In this document: piece after piece, positions 48,936 to 61,319 of the stretch
How positions within the stretch are numbered: position 1 is the first letter of the stretch
Layout of the letters: every line of letters starts with the position of its first letter
Source: Echinometra lucunter
Taxonomy: Eukaryota > Echinodermata > Echinoidea > Camarodonta > Echinometridae
DNA length: 64,000 bases
Direction of reading: 5' to 3'
Assembly (NCBI GenBank): GCA_029962745.1
Contig: CM057151.1
Location: forward strand, 39,938,943 to 40,002,942
Notes under the pieces: model-generated
What the model was told of the DNA's origin: nothing
The model's input: only the letters and a program-made list of their open reading frames with translations
The model's database searches: none
Position numbers and translations under genes: made by a program

Positions 48936-50052
48936 TAAGAGAGACCTCTATTTTTTTTTTAAAGGCAGCAATATGAAATCAACAAAGAATAGACGCGAAC
49001 TTTTACAAAATAGTTGCTAAAAAAATTAGAAATCCAAGTTTCGGGAACTAATTGATTGAGGGAAACTGTATGAAAAGGAATTAAGTTTGTCTCCTAGGAG
49101 CTAAAGGGGCATCAACTCTATATAAAAGGCTAATGTATCACCCTTTGGTCTCAAACGACGATTTATCATTTGTAATTTCCTAGCAGGGACAGAGAGATAT
49201 TAAATTAAGAGCATTGGAAAACATCTCTTTTTCATTTGTTGTCACTTCTTCGACTAAGAGAGACAAAAGTAACGTTATAAAGATTCGGGTGACATCCTTT
49301 ATGTGAAATGGCAATGTAGGGCGTGCCCTGTCACTCTAATCAAGTTGACATTTTATTAGATGAATTATGTTTAAGGATCCAATTTTTTCCAAGCGCTCAC
49401 ATAATCCAATTACGTCACAGACCAAATTCGAACTCCACATACTTGGCGGTGTTTTTTTTTTTTTCTTTCTTTCTTTCTTTTAAGCGCAAAGTGCATTCCC
49501 AAGTTCTAGGAAAAGAATTTTCATCTCTTTTCCAGGATGCCTTTGTCAATTTCAATTATTTCTTAATCTTTAAATACTCTTCTGTTTAAGATAGCAATTT
49601 TACAAGTTTACCGACAATTTTGATTCACTAAAGCGTGGAATATGTGGTGCATCAGTACCACCAATAACACTTTGAAAGTCTAGGCATTTTTAACCTTACT
49701 TCTTTTGGCTGAATGGATAATTATAGTCGGCTTCATTTCTTCCAGCTTTGATATCCAGTTTGGGCTAAGATGCCGACTATGCTATATCGACTAGAAGGTA
49801 ATCTTCCAAAGGAGATGTCTCCAAAAGCATTCCGTCAAATTTTAAACTAATATTTTCATTTACAAGGATAGAATAAGGTATTGGGGATTTTCAATAATGA
49901 GGTTGTCCCTTCAGGTACCTGGCCTATTGTCCTTGCCTATTAAAAGGACATGGTATTCATCATCGATTAGGTAGATCAAGGGTTGTAAACAGTTCCGTTC
50001 TATTAAGAAATGTTCATGCTTATGACATCGTAGCGTCAGAAGCATCACCGTA
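48936..50052. other. No gene recognised
   Basis: AT-rich sequence with a T-rich CTTT tract near 49450-49482. Nothing supportable. Confidence 0.5.
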
Positions 50053-50422
50053 CACACTAAGAAAAAAAAAGTGCAATCTTGCACCCTTCAAATGCAACAC
50101 TGGGAGCACCTTTTAGGGTGCAAAATTGCACCTTATACAAGATTTTCCACCTTTAAAGGTGCATTTAGCGGCATTATGCACCCTAAAGGGTGCAGAGTTG
50201 CACCCTTTTAGAAAAGGTGCAAATTTTGCACCTTTTTGTACGCAAAAATCTCTGCACCCTAAAGGTGCAAAGTTGCACCTTTAGGGTGCAAACGGGCATT
50301 TCAGGGTGCAAACAAGAACAAAAAGGTGCATTTTTGCACCTTTTTTTTCTTCCGGGGTGCAAGATTGCACCCAATAAGGTGCAGCCAGTGTTGCATTTAG
50401 GGTGTAATTATTTCTTAGTGTG
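50053..50422. mobile_element. GGTGCAA-family MITE, copy 2
   Basis: Ends CACACTAAGAAAAAA and TTTCTTAGTGTG with TA on both sides (50051-50052 and 50423-50424). The interior has more than a dozen GGTGCAA/TTGCACC heptamers in alternating orientation, plus CAAATGCAACACTGGGAGC shared with the copy at 62337. It is the longest of the three copies (370 bases), suggesting expansion of the internal heptamer array. TA duplication suggests Tc1/mariner-type mobilisation. Confidence 0.92.
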
Positions 50423-50424
50423 TA

Positions 50425-52963
50425 GGATGATGGTTACTCGAGGCATCTTATAGTAGGATCCATGCTAGAGGTATTTGTAGGGCGCCAAACTCATGCAACG
50501 CATTCAGAGGTGCAGGCTTAAAGGCACAGGCTATTCCATGAGTCACTCTGATTCTGATGGTATACTGCGGCGCCATCAGTAATAGTGAGTTCTTCTTGGG
50601 TTCACTGACCTTAGGAACCACCACTGCGTAGATCTTCCGGTTATACCATGCCATACCATCTTTTCTTCCGTTTCATTCGTTATTGATCTCAGGCGCTGTC
50701 AAAGATACGCCATCGATTTTCCTCCCTATGCAAGGTCCTCACACCCGCAGAATCTAATACTCTAATTGCTTTAACGCGTAATAATAGTGGAGCTACGTGG
50801 GAAAACAGACATGGATGGTTTAGATGGAGGATTGGCGGAAGCGAAATAAATCAGCTGACTGCCAAAATATCCCACGAGATGGGTTCTTATTTACAGGGTA
50901 CATAATGATAAACAGTAACCAAAGAACCTCTGGTTAAAGCTCTCCGCTCCGGGGGAAGAGATTGGGCTGGAGGGGCATGATCAGTCTACTCAAGCTCAGC
51001 TGGGCACATCGAGAGAAGTCTAACCTCTTGATGACATGTTATTCATCTTAATCTGTTAACGCTTTGCGGGTATTGGTGCTACAGAACTGCAAAGTATGCT
51101 TAATCACACATTACTTAATAAATCTCTACGTTTGGAACAAGACCTCTTCCAAGAACTAACAACCTGATCAGTGGATCATTATGTCCGTGCAAAACCCTTT
51201 AAAAAGTCAAACAAATAAACTAAGTCAGGTTTGTTTCGGGGTTTTTTCCCCAAAATAATTATGTACCTACTTTAAACCAAATAAATTTTATTCTTATAAT
51301 GCCAAAACCAATAACACCGTTCTGAACATACAGAACACTCACGCAAGCATCATTTTCAAAGCTATGTTTAACGTCATACCATCACCATCCATTCGCTCTC
51401 TACACTCCTTGAACAACTTACCATGGGAAAAATGGAAGACGTGCTTGGGCACTTTGATTTAGTTTAAAGAGTATACCAGCACCAAACTTTGATTCGGTTT
51501 GTAATCAAGGGAAGATCGAATCAAATATCGAATTCCAATGACCGGAGAATAGTATTGCACGGTCAGATAGCTGAGTATAGCGAAGGACCGGGAAGTAGAG
51601 AATGGACAAATTATGACCTCTGTCCAGTTCTTTGGTCAAATGAGCACCCCCCTTTATCGTAAAAAGATTTTGACTGATCCGCAAGTATAAATGACGATGA
51701 AAGTCCTACATCACATTCTCCTCTATGCATGTTTCCCCAGGGCATGCTTTTTGTAGTAAGGCAAAGGAACTCTGACATAAAATTCGACGTTAGTATCCTC
51801 TGTATATTTTAAGTAATTGCCACTGAAAACTGAACAAAAGAGAATAATGTAGGTATTCAGGTGGTATTGTTTGCCATTAAAAAATCTTTGAAACATTAGC
51901 AAAATGTAAAGGTCTGAGAGAATGTTTCAGAATTTCTTTTGTGATCTCAAACTCCTGTAAAATTCAAGTGTATTCCAGCAAGAGTCTCATGATTTTCTAC
52001 TTTTGTTACCATTAGGTCATTTAATGAGAATGATATCTTATGATGTAAGTTGAGTGTTAATGTGTACCCAGAATTTCATTTGGTACTATCGCTCTTTGAT
52101 AGATATGGCTAAATGCAAACTAATCAGTTAATAACCTAAGTATTAACTAATTCATTCAGTGAAACCATGATATTCACGTAACAAAATATACCACGCAATC
52201 AATCCCCCACTGACATTTTTCAACTCTAGGCAATCATGGCAATTCGATTGTCATTTGCTACAGATGTATAGTATTTTTTTTCATATAAACCTTGACATTT
52301 TCGCTTCATAAAGCAGTAGAGGTTAGTTCAGCCTGGTTTAAAGATTGAAATTTGATCCTAATCATTTGTATGCATCATTGATGAGAATGGTAATGAACTG
52401 CCCACCATTCATTCAGCGTATGAAATGATGACTGGTTCCTCGAAAAATCAGGGTCAAGGTCCAATCACTAAGTGCACCTGTTTCAACACCATCTACCCCC
52501 ATGAGTCCGGATTACGGAGGATAGCTGGAGACCAAGTCGATTACAATAACACGAGGTTAGCTGCTTGGGACTGTGAACATGGATGTTATTCCAATCAGCG
52601 TAATGACATGGGAGCCATCTAAACAAATCAAGCAAGGTGCTTCCTTAATATTGACCGTGCCATGAAAAGTCAAGACATCATGACTCGCTGATTGATCCCC
52701 AGGCAGAACTTGGGGTATTGAAGAGTCACTCATTGCGTTTCCCTGATCGCCCAGTCAAGATTCGGAACTGTTCAAGATTTGATTTCTTCTTTATATCATC
52801 ACATCCTTGGCGTTGGAGTACGAGACCTTGGGACCGACAGGGTCATGATCGTTTACTGATGAGTTTCATAGCTCTAGGTGTGAATTGACAGCCCATTTTT
52901 AGTTAATCAATTAGAAATCATTGTGTTATAATGAATATTTGAATGTCACCTTTAGATTTGCAG
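50425..52963. other. No gene recognised
   Basis: Unique-looking sequence; no supportable exon, RNA gene or repeat. Confidence 0.5.
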
Positions 52964-52966
52964 TTA

Positions 52967-53393
52967 AGCCCACCGCACACTATACAATCCGACTGCTACG
53001 CGATTTTCGAACATAATGGAATTTTACATTAAATATGAAAGTTTAAACAAGTAAAATTACCTTATTTAAGGTTCGAAGTAATGATAGGAATAGTAAAATC
53101 GAAATTTTGGTTAACTGCTGGCCTTGTGGTCGGAGTAAAGGCCAAATCGGCTTCAAATCGTAGCCAATCGCAAGAATGCTATGGCGTCACTGCGATTCCG
53201 AATTGAGTTCGCTGTTATTCCTAAAGGGAGGCTCGCACTAGCCCGTATTTTTTTTTTTTAAATTCTAGTATTCATACGACTATTCGGAAATGTTATTCTT
53301 AAGATTTTACATGTCTGAATAATAATATCAAATGCTATAACAGATTTTCCCCCAAATCGGATCGCAGACGGATCGTATAGTGTGCGGCGGGCT
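52967..53393. mobile_element. Harbinger-like MITE with TTA target duplication
   Basis: The left end AGCCCACCGCACACTATACA is mirrored at the right end (AGCCCGCCGCACACTATACG in reverse complement), with matching continuing through ATCCG-CTGC. TTA flanks both ends (52964-52966, 53394-53396). A 3-bp TTA duplication is characteristic of PIF/Harbinger elements. The 427-base body encodes nothing. Confidence 0.85.
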
Positions 53394-53396
53394 TTA

Positions 53397-54297
53397 GGCA
53401 TACTTGCATTCAGTCAGTCATGCCAGTGACATACTGGTCAGTAGCATAATAAGAATACTATCTTATGGTTACCACTTAATTTCAGGAGTACATTTAGACG
53501 CAATTGTTACCACTTTTTTCTCTGTGAATTATGATACACCCCAGTATCTCGGTTTTTGCTTTCTTTTGAATACCCTGGATTCGTAACATGAAAATGCTGA
53601 CTCGGGCCTCTGAAGAAAACAAAGAATTTACAGATAGTACGCGTAATCCGATAGGGCGGGCAGCGAGGCGAAGTCTCTCTGGGCATACATTTGTCACGCT
53701 TATTAGTCATATCATGTGGCGCAACATGAGGGGGTTTGGGGAAACGCCCGAACGGAAAGAAAACAGGGATATAGAAGGGGATAGGAGGGGGAAAAAAATG
53801 AAGGATTGTTGAATAGTGACTGAGGAAGCAGTATGATATTTCTACCCCATTAGGTCGCCCGTAATTTGTGTTTTTAAATGTAATTTTATTAAAGTGTTCT
53901 TAAACTATTCGGTAAGATGAAGATGGATGCCCCCTCCATTTCCAATCATCGAGACAGACATCCCAAACTACCCCTTTGAAGATGACAAAAACCTGAGCAG
54001 GAATAGCCTATGTCGTACTCGGTGAAGAATTAATGGAAAGCTATTCATTCCTTGACCGGCATGACGGACTTGGTGTTTGTCATCCGAGGTATAATTTTGG
54101 GGAAGGGCTTTCACAGGTTTTCAATCTTTATTTGTCATTTCACTTGCCTTGAATTATAAATGCAAATTAGTGCGAATCCTCGATTTCTTTAAGGTCTCTA
54201 GCAGCATACAGAATGTGAAATTGTTTTGAATATGACCGTTTGGAAACTTGGTTGATCAGACATGTCAGAACTAAACTAACAAGGCAAACGCCAAGCG
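53397..54297. other. No gene recognised
   Basis: Unique-looking sequence; the Arg/Lys-rich frame at 53588-53812 has no recognisable domain. Confidence 0.5.
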
Positions 54298-54616
54298 TTG
54301 TCTCGCCTGCATATTGCAGTCATGAAGAGACTGCATGTCAATACTATGCTATATGACTTCTGAGGCTGTCAGCAGTTTAGGGGGTGAATTGTGGTTCTGA
54401 CAGTTTACATATGCAATAATGGTATAGGCCTACTTTATCCCTAGGAAATCAGATAACACTAAGAATGCTGTTAATACTATGAAGCTATAATTATTTCCAT
54501 GCAAGTAAGGAAATGAATGTTAGTGAAAAAGAATGTAACTGATAATAATGTGAGTAAAATTGTAAAATTAAATTAATTATTAAGGTGTTATGGCAAACTT
54601 ATTGTTTGAAAAATGG

Positions 54617-56262
54617 TATGAATTTGGTGATTCCACGTCAAAGCTATAGAAAGTTATTAGGTGTACAACATAGCACAGTGCCAGTTATGAAAAGTTCATT
54701 GACCTTTGACCTTAATCAAATTCAACTCACATTCGAACTTGACCTGCACCTTCAAGAGATGGACCTCTCATATGAATTTGGCAATCCTACCTCGAAGGTA
54801 TAGAAAGTTATTGTGTGTACAACATAGCACAGTGCCAGTCATGGAAAGTTCATTGACCTTTGACCTCTGACCTTATTCAAATTCAACTCATACTCAAACT
54901 TGACCTGTGCCTTCAAGAGATGTACCTCTGGTATAAATTTGGTGATCCCACCTCGAAGCTATAGAAAGTTATTGTGTATACAACACAGCACAGTGCCAGT
55001 CATGGAAAGTTCATTGACCTTTGACCTCTGACCTTATTCAAATTCAACTCATACTCAAACTTGACCTGTGCCTTCAAGAGATGTACCTCTGGTATAAATT
55101 TGGTGATCCCACCTCGAAGCTATAGAAAGTTATTGTGTGTACAATATAGCACAGTGCCAGTCATGGAAAGTTCATTGACCTTTGACCTTTGACCTTATTC
55201 AAATTCGACTCATATTCGAACTTGACCTGCGCCTTCAAGAGATGGACCTCTGGTATGAATTTGGTGATTCCACGTCAAAGCTATAGAAAGTTATTAGGTG
55301 TACAACATAGCACAGTGCCAGTTATGAAAAGTTCATTGACCTTTGACCTTAATCAAATTCAACTCACATTTGAACTTGACCTGCACCTTCAAGAGATGGA
55401 CCTCTCATATGAATTTGGCAATCCTACCTCGAAGGTATAGAAAGTTATTTTGTGTACAACATAGCACAGTGCCAGTCATGGAAAGTTCATTGACCTTTGA
55501 CCTTTGACCTTATTCAAATTCGACTCATATTCGAACTTGACCTGCGCCTTCAAGAGATGGACCTCTGGTATGAATTTGGTGATTCCACGTCAAAGCTATA
55601 GAAAGTTATTAGGTGTACAACATAGCACAGTGCCAGTTATGAAAAGTTCATTGACCTTTGACCTTTGACCTTAATCAAATTCAACTCACATTCGAACTTG
55701 ACCTGCACCTTCAAGAGATGGACCTCTTGTATGAATTTGGCAATCCTACCTCGAAGGTATAAAAAGTTATTGTGTGTACAATATAGCACAGTGCCAGTCA
55801 TGGAAAGTTCATTGACCTTTGACCTTTGACCTTATTCAAATTCGACTCATATTCGAACTTGACCTGCGCCTTCAAGAGATGGACCTCTGGTATGAATTTG
55901 GTGATTCCACGTCAAAGCTATAGAAAGTTATTAGGTGTACAACATAGCACAGTGCCAGTTATGAAAAGTTCATTGACCTTTGACCTTTGACCTTAATCAA
56001 ATTCAACTCACATTCGAACTTGACCTGCACCTTCAAGAGATGGACCTCTTGTATGAATTTGGCAATCCTACCTCGAAGGTATAAAAAGTTATTGTGTGTA
56101 CAATATAGCACAGTGCCAGTCATGGAAAGTTCATTGACCTTTGACCTTTGACCTTATTCAAATTCGACTCATATTCGAACTTGACCTGCGCCTTCAAGAG
56201 ATGGACCTCTGGTATGAATTTGGTGATCCCACCTTAAAGCTATAGAAAGTTATTGGGTGTAC
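54617..56262. repeat. 161-bp satellite, ten units, each with TGACCT direct repeats
   Basis: Ten units are seen, at a 161-base period (154 where one 7-base TGACCTY copy is missing). Each contains GCACAGTGCCAGT, AAAGTTCATTGACC, two or three TGACCT half-sites spaced by one base, TTCAAGAGATG and CCTCGAAG/CGTCAAAG. The half-site blocks start at 54700, 54854, 55015, 55176, 55337, 55491, 55652, 55813, 55974 and 56135. Two unit types alternate in the last seven units (B A B A B A B), a 322-base higher-order repeat. The period is not a multiple of three and no long frame persists. Confidence 0.95.
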
Positions 56263-56273
56263 AACACAATTGT

Positions 56274-56330
56274 TGACGACGACGCCGCCGACGACGACGA
56301 CGCCGACGACGCCGACGACGTCGACACCGG
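56274..56330. repeat. GAC/GCC trinucleotide repeat
   Basis: About 57 bases of imperfect GAC and GCC triplets directly after the satellite. On the minus strand it produces an artificial poly-arginine frame. Confidence 0.9.
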
Positions 56331-56559
56331 AAATAGTGATACCTATGTCTCGCTCCGCTACGCAGGCGAGACAAAAACTTTCTTAAGCACATCGTTAGAA
56401 AGGGGTGATAAAAACAAAGGGTGATGAATGTATTGTTATCCTTCAAAGTGATTGCCAGAAGGTAGCCATTTATCTGTTTGTACATGTACTTGCGTTTGAC
56501 TATATCATTCTTGATCGGTGTAATTGATGACACAAATCTTGAAACCAATAAAGACACCA

Positions 56560-56718
56560 GGGTGCTGTTGCATAAAAACTTGCTATTATAGTAACTTTGC
56601 CATCAAAGGTAACTACCATGGTAACGTTGCTCAACAGCCAATCAAAATCCAGTATTCTATGAAAGTTACCTTTGATGGCAAAGTTACTATAATAGCAAGT
56701 TTTTATGCAACGGCACCC
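56560..56718. mobile_element. Long-arm foldback MITE (GGGTGCTGTTGCATAAAA ends)
   Basis: The ~55-base arms are nearly perfect complements: GGGTGCTGTTGCATAAAAAC on the left and its mirror ending CAACGGCACCC on the right, including GCTATTATAGTAACTTTGCC. The centre has GCCAATCAAAATCCAG, shared with the foldback at 25771-25928. The TTGCATAAAA ends relate it to the copies at 5666 and 34051. Confidence 0.9.
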
Positions 56719-56720
56719 AG

Positions 56721-57012
56721 ATGGTGTTTCAAAAAAGTTGTTCGTAAAGTTACGAATGACTTTACGAACGACTTGAATATGAAGTGCAAAATGGGATGCC
56801 AAAATTTTTCATGACTGCATTTCCCATAAACTCATTTAAATTGTGGTAAAAAATATATATACTTCGTAATAAAAATGTTTGTAAATAGTAATGTTAATCT
56901 ACATCTGCGTATTTCACCTTCAGCTGATGCGACTGATATCCCATTGTGCTTGCCATATTCAAGTCGTTCGTAAAGTCATTCGTAACTTTACGAACAGCTT
57001 ATGAAACACCCC
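56721..57012. mobile_element. Foldback MITE, GGTGTTTCA family (copy 3)
   Basis: Left arm GGTGTTTCAAAAAAGTTG, CGTAAAGTTACGAATGAC, CTTTACGAACGACTTGAATATG and the mirrored right arm ending TGAAACACCCCC. The arms are about 60 bases. It abuts the MITE at 56560-56718 with two spacer bases. Interior ATGCCAAAATTTTTC and CCATATTCAAGT match the element at 44421-44730. Confidence 0.88.
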
Positions 57013-60000
57013 CACCCCCGGGCCCCGAAGTAAAGACAGATGGACTTGAGCGATGAACAATACCTATCGACGAGGTTGATTTATTTCTACCCATCTCCTC
57101 TACCGGAAAGGAGTAACGACTTCCCTAAAATTGGCAACACTTTGGCTTCTACGCAAACATTTGTTTTTCAGAAGCTTTTCTTCAGGACGACAGGTCATTT
57201 TTATTGAAGACCTCTGCCAGTACTAAAATGGTAGGATGAAATGGCATCTTTTTCACTTTCTTTGTAAATAAAATGAGGATATTATTATTTACAGGCAAAT
57301 GGGTTTGACATAGTCCGTTGCAATTTCGTCAATATAGCTTCTTTAAGTGATTAATTGATTAAATTAATTAATTTTCCAATAGGCCAAGACTATGATGGCT
57401 GGTTTTGTTATGTTATAGCTACTGATATCTTTTGAAATGTTTCTCATGTTCCTTTCCTGTCAGAAACACGATTTATACACGGAGACGCACTCCAAGTGCA
57501 TTATAAACTGCTCCGTTGGTTTATATTAAATAAAACCACACAAACACACACTCACAATACCCTAAAAGACGAACATTTTACAAGTGGAAAATATTCGATC
57601 TAGAAGTATATTTCTCCGTAAAGGCCTTTTCAACTTAGGCAATATCAATCATTTGAAGGGTATTGAATAAAGCTGAAAAAGAGTTCCATAGAACGGAGCG
57701 GTGATTAATAAGCTGCTGAAGACCAATTACTTTCGATACATTTATTGATCATCAGATTCTGATATCTTTATGGTGTATAAACTGAGGAATTCATTATTGA
57801 ACACAAACGACAATAAAAAAAATCAATAATCCGTGTTAAGTTTTGCAACTAAATCGATTTTGTCTTGTCATAGTTATTTCGTTTTCTCCACAGAATTTAA
57901 GGAGTTGATGCATTATTCAATTGCTCGAAAAACCCGCTGACATTTTGATGGATGTCTTTTCGCTTTAAAACACACGCTATCTGTAAAATCGATTAGGACT
58001 TTGATGGAAAATCTTAAGTATCCTGAAGAGAAATCGTATCGATATGATAAGATTCGTTTCATGTTTACAGAAGTACTATTTTTAAAGACAACCTAAACCT
58101 ACTTCGTTAACATTTTGTCAACCCGTCTTAGCTGATGGTTACACTGTAAAGTCTTGTTTGAAATGCTGTACCCAATGGCGATATCAGGTATAGTATTACT
58201 TATCTTTCTTATACTATTCTCTTTCCTACAAAAATTGTGAAGGCATCTTTCTTCTTGTTCATCAAAGGATTTATCGCTTTACAATTTGTAGATATACTAC
58301 AACTGAACATCCAATTCGGAAATCCCAGTAGGATTTTGTTATTTTTTGCCGGAATATCTGCGCCTTGAAATAGGATATGTGATTGCAATCCACGTAAGTT
58401 TCAGATCACTAAATCCTTGATTAACCTGGTATTTCATTTCTATCATACATTCATATTGCTGTTGAACATGAAGGCCCTGTTCTGGGAAGAGGAACATTCT
58501 TTGGCACTAAATCTTTTTCATCTTGCTTCCTTCGTGGATTATTCTTGCCCATAAAGTTTCAAACCAATAATACAGATCAAACTTAAATGTTTTCCCACAA
58601 CTGTTGAATCAGTTACCTGAATGTTTTAATTGAAAATTCAAAAGTAGTCGTATGCAATCATGTACGGTACTTAAAAACGTAAATGTAATTGAAAAGGTGA
58701 TGCCGTAGTCGTATGTCATCATGTACTATTAAATGGGCATTAAATCTTAAATTTTAATTGCGGGTTATATTTTACAGTGTATTACTGCTGCAACATTATT
58801 TCCACATTTTACTACAAGTTGTAAACATACCACTTTTTCATTATGAACATGACGAGCCTGTCCAGAAAACTCCACAAAATTTTCTTTCATTCAGTTTTTA
58901 TCTGGAACCAAGGTGAAAATTTTCTTCATCTCTTCGCACTGGAAATACAATCAACAAAAGTAAAAAAAAAAAAAAAAAAAAAAGCAAAACAAAACAAAAA
59001 AACAGAGACCAATATCTAAAGCAGAGCTTCTTGATGTGTTTTCCTTGTGTTGTCCTGAAACGGCTTATGATTTGACCATGACATTCACATTCCTCAGTCA
59101 GAAGTTCAACTCATTTTCCATAATATACATTCCAAATATAACGGTGATTATTATATCTTTATGGATAGGAATGTATGACCCTGTCATAAGTTACTTTTCA
59201 AAATCTTTCCACACTGACCGTTTTGATAAATTTCATAGAATGACTTCACGCCAAGGGTGGCAGACCGAAAGAGATTTTGTTTTGCCAGATGAGACGTATA
59301 ATGGCCGATTGACGGATGGAAACCTGCATAATCTGTTCTTTATTGGATCTGTTTCGTACTTTGTGAAATTCATTACCATGTTCACTGTGATCGTAGTTAA
59401 AAAGGTTATTTTGGCCTTTGGCACCGAGCATTTCATACTTCTCGACTGAGCTTTGCGGTTTCTTCGCTAAAGATTTCCTTCATCACTTATATTGTCGAGT
59501 CTTTTAAAAAGGATAAAAACAACAAAGTGCGAATAAATGCTTCCTAAATTTTTGCAAAATGAAATCTGTCTTGTGGTGTCAATCAGTGCATATTAATTTT
59601 CATTTAACCACACAAACCGAAATCCATTAGAGCTAAGAGCGAAGATAGAATTGCAGCGCATGATGTGAGAGGCTACGAATAGGGGGATGGAGAGAGAGAA
59701 CGACTGGTAGGAAAAGGATGTTATAGGCTTTGAAAAGGAGGTGTGATTGGCCCGTTAAGAGAGAGAGAGACACACACACACACGCACACGCACACACACA
59801 CACACCCGTCTACATCACTCTACTACCCAGGACAACAACTGGACTACTATTGTCTCCTGTCCTCGCAAGGCTGACGGAATAAACCCAAATCCTTTGTTTG
59901 ACAACCGAGGACTATCGTTCTCAGGAATTTTCTTTGTTCACTGTCCTCGCTTGCAAAGCTATACAAGTAACGCACATCCGCACACAAACACACATAAAAA

Positions 60001-60955
60001 CCGCGCACGTGCGCACATGTAGACAGCACGACCGGTTTGAAAAGTTTTTTCAAGACTCTAATGAGACTTTCGAGCGTTAACAGAATATGAGACGATCACA
60101 GCTCAGAATGTGATGATGATTAAGGAAATAGAAGACAGAAGAGAGGGAAAAAGAGAAGAAAGTGGAGAAGAGATGGAAAAAATAAAGTGTGGGAGGTAGA
60201 GAGAAAGATGGAGAAAAACATAATGTATTGGAGATAATGAACAAAAGCATGATTGAAAGTATTAGAAAGCAAGAGGGGTTGGGAAGGGCAGTTGGGATTG
60301 GCCCGCTGGGGATGTGTGTAAGGCAAATTGATTAGTATAGTCTGCAGATTGTATTAAGTCAACAACTTTAAGAGAAGGTTACCGGAAGATTAATGTGTTG
60401 AAAGAGAGAGGAAAGAGCATTTACGATAATATAGAATTCCAGACATAATTTTTACTTCTCGAGGCCTAACTGGAACTCACGGAGTCTCATCTTACAGTTC
60501 TAGGGATTTCTGAAAAAAAAAAGATGTTTTCACAAAATGTCTTCCATCTCCCAACTGCCAAATGTAATTAAAACACAAGCATGGCAGATCAGCAGTCTTA
60601 AATCAACATGAGAGCACACTGACGTCACAATTCAATTCAAATGGTAGATGCTGTAAATACACCACAACGGTGCCGTTATCAATACAGTTAAATAACTTTC
60701 ATTTAATGCCTCGGATCAGTTCATGTAGGAACGCGTGAAACAGCTATCCACTTCGGTTCAGATTGACAAAACTAGTTTTTTTTGGGGGGGGGGGGGAATA
60801 ATTATTTTATTCATGTATGTCTGCCTACTGCACTTCCTTTGCAGAGAGAAAGATCAATAAAGGGTTCTGCTGCTTTAATGCAAAACCTGTTGCATGTGTG
60901 GTGCGTGAACAATTCATGATTTTATTCGCTTAACCTAATTACTAAATTGTGTAAG
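57013..60955. other. No supportable gene; one GA/CA microsatellite
   Basis: AT-rich DNA with an A run at about 58962-58983, a GA then CA microsatellite at 59759-59806 and purine-rich DNA near 60120-60215. The 137-codon frame at 59036-59449 (+) is the longest non-repeat frame apart from the GPCR, but it shows no domain (see rejected items). Confidence 0.45.
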
Positions 60956-60959
60956 CCTT

Positions 60960-61105
60960 TTGCAAATCAATCGGGGATACATCCGACTTAAATATTTTCT
61001 GAGAGATTCGACAGTTGATGGGTAATGTTTTACGAAAGGTGCCATCGCATCGACTTAGATTTGAACCCGGGACCTTCCAATTACGAGACCGCTGGGCTAT
61101 TATTG
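60960..61105 (-). mobile_element. tRNA-derived SINE (minus strand)
   Basis: On the minus strand an A-box-like TAGCCCAGCGG (plus 61089-61099) is followed about 22 bases later by B box GGTTCAAATCT (plus 61057-61067). The body continues to lower coordinates with an AAGTCGGATG segment. The tRNA cloverleaf is not intact, so it is a SINE rather than a functional tRNA. Confidence 0.55.
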
Positions 61106-61319
61106 TACCTCTTTTAACATTTACTTCAGGCTTCATTCTTTCTTAGAGGGTTATGAATATTAGGTGACGGTGTGGCGTTTGGGCTGTAGTTTACTGTGAG
61201 GATCAAGCTTTAGTATAGTGTTCTAGCCAGAATCAAAATTAAGATTTCTAGTATAAATCACTAACAGATGAGCTCATATCGTCGTGGCAAAAGCCAGTTG
61301 ACTCTCACAAACTTACAGT

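Larger units (their letters stand above)
54298..56374. mobile_element. Possible element bounded by TTGTCTCGCCTGC inverted ends, enclosing a satellite
   Basis: TTGTCTCGCCTGC at 54298-54310 is matched in reverse complement by GCAGGCGAGACAA at 56362-56374. The right end also folds on itself (GTCTCGC/GCGAGAC, about 56347-56372). Thirteen matching bases over 2 kb could be chance, but such ends would explain how the satellite is mobilised. No target duplication is seen. Confidence 0.35.

Noticed and set aside
56240..56557. Minus-strand frame with a poly-arginine run
   Set aside because: The arginines come from the GAC/GCC trinucleotide repeat at 56274-56330.
59036..59449. 137-codon open frame on the + strand, longest outside repeats and the GPCR
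   Set aside because: The translation has no recognisable domain, no family resemblance and no splice-site context, and the DNA composition matches surrounding non-coding sequence. Chance frames of this length are expected in 64 kb.
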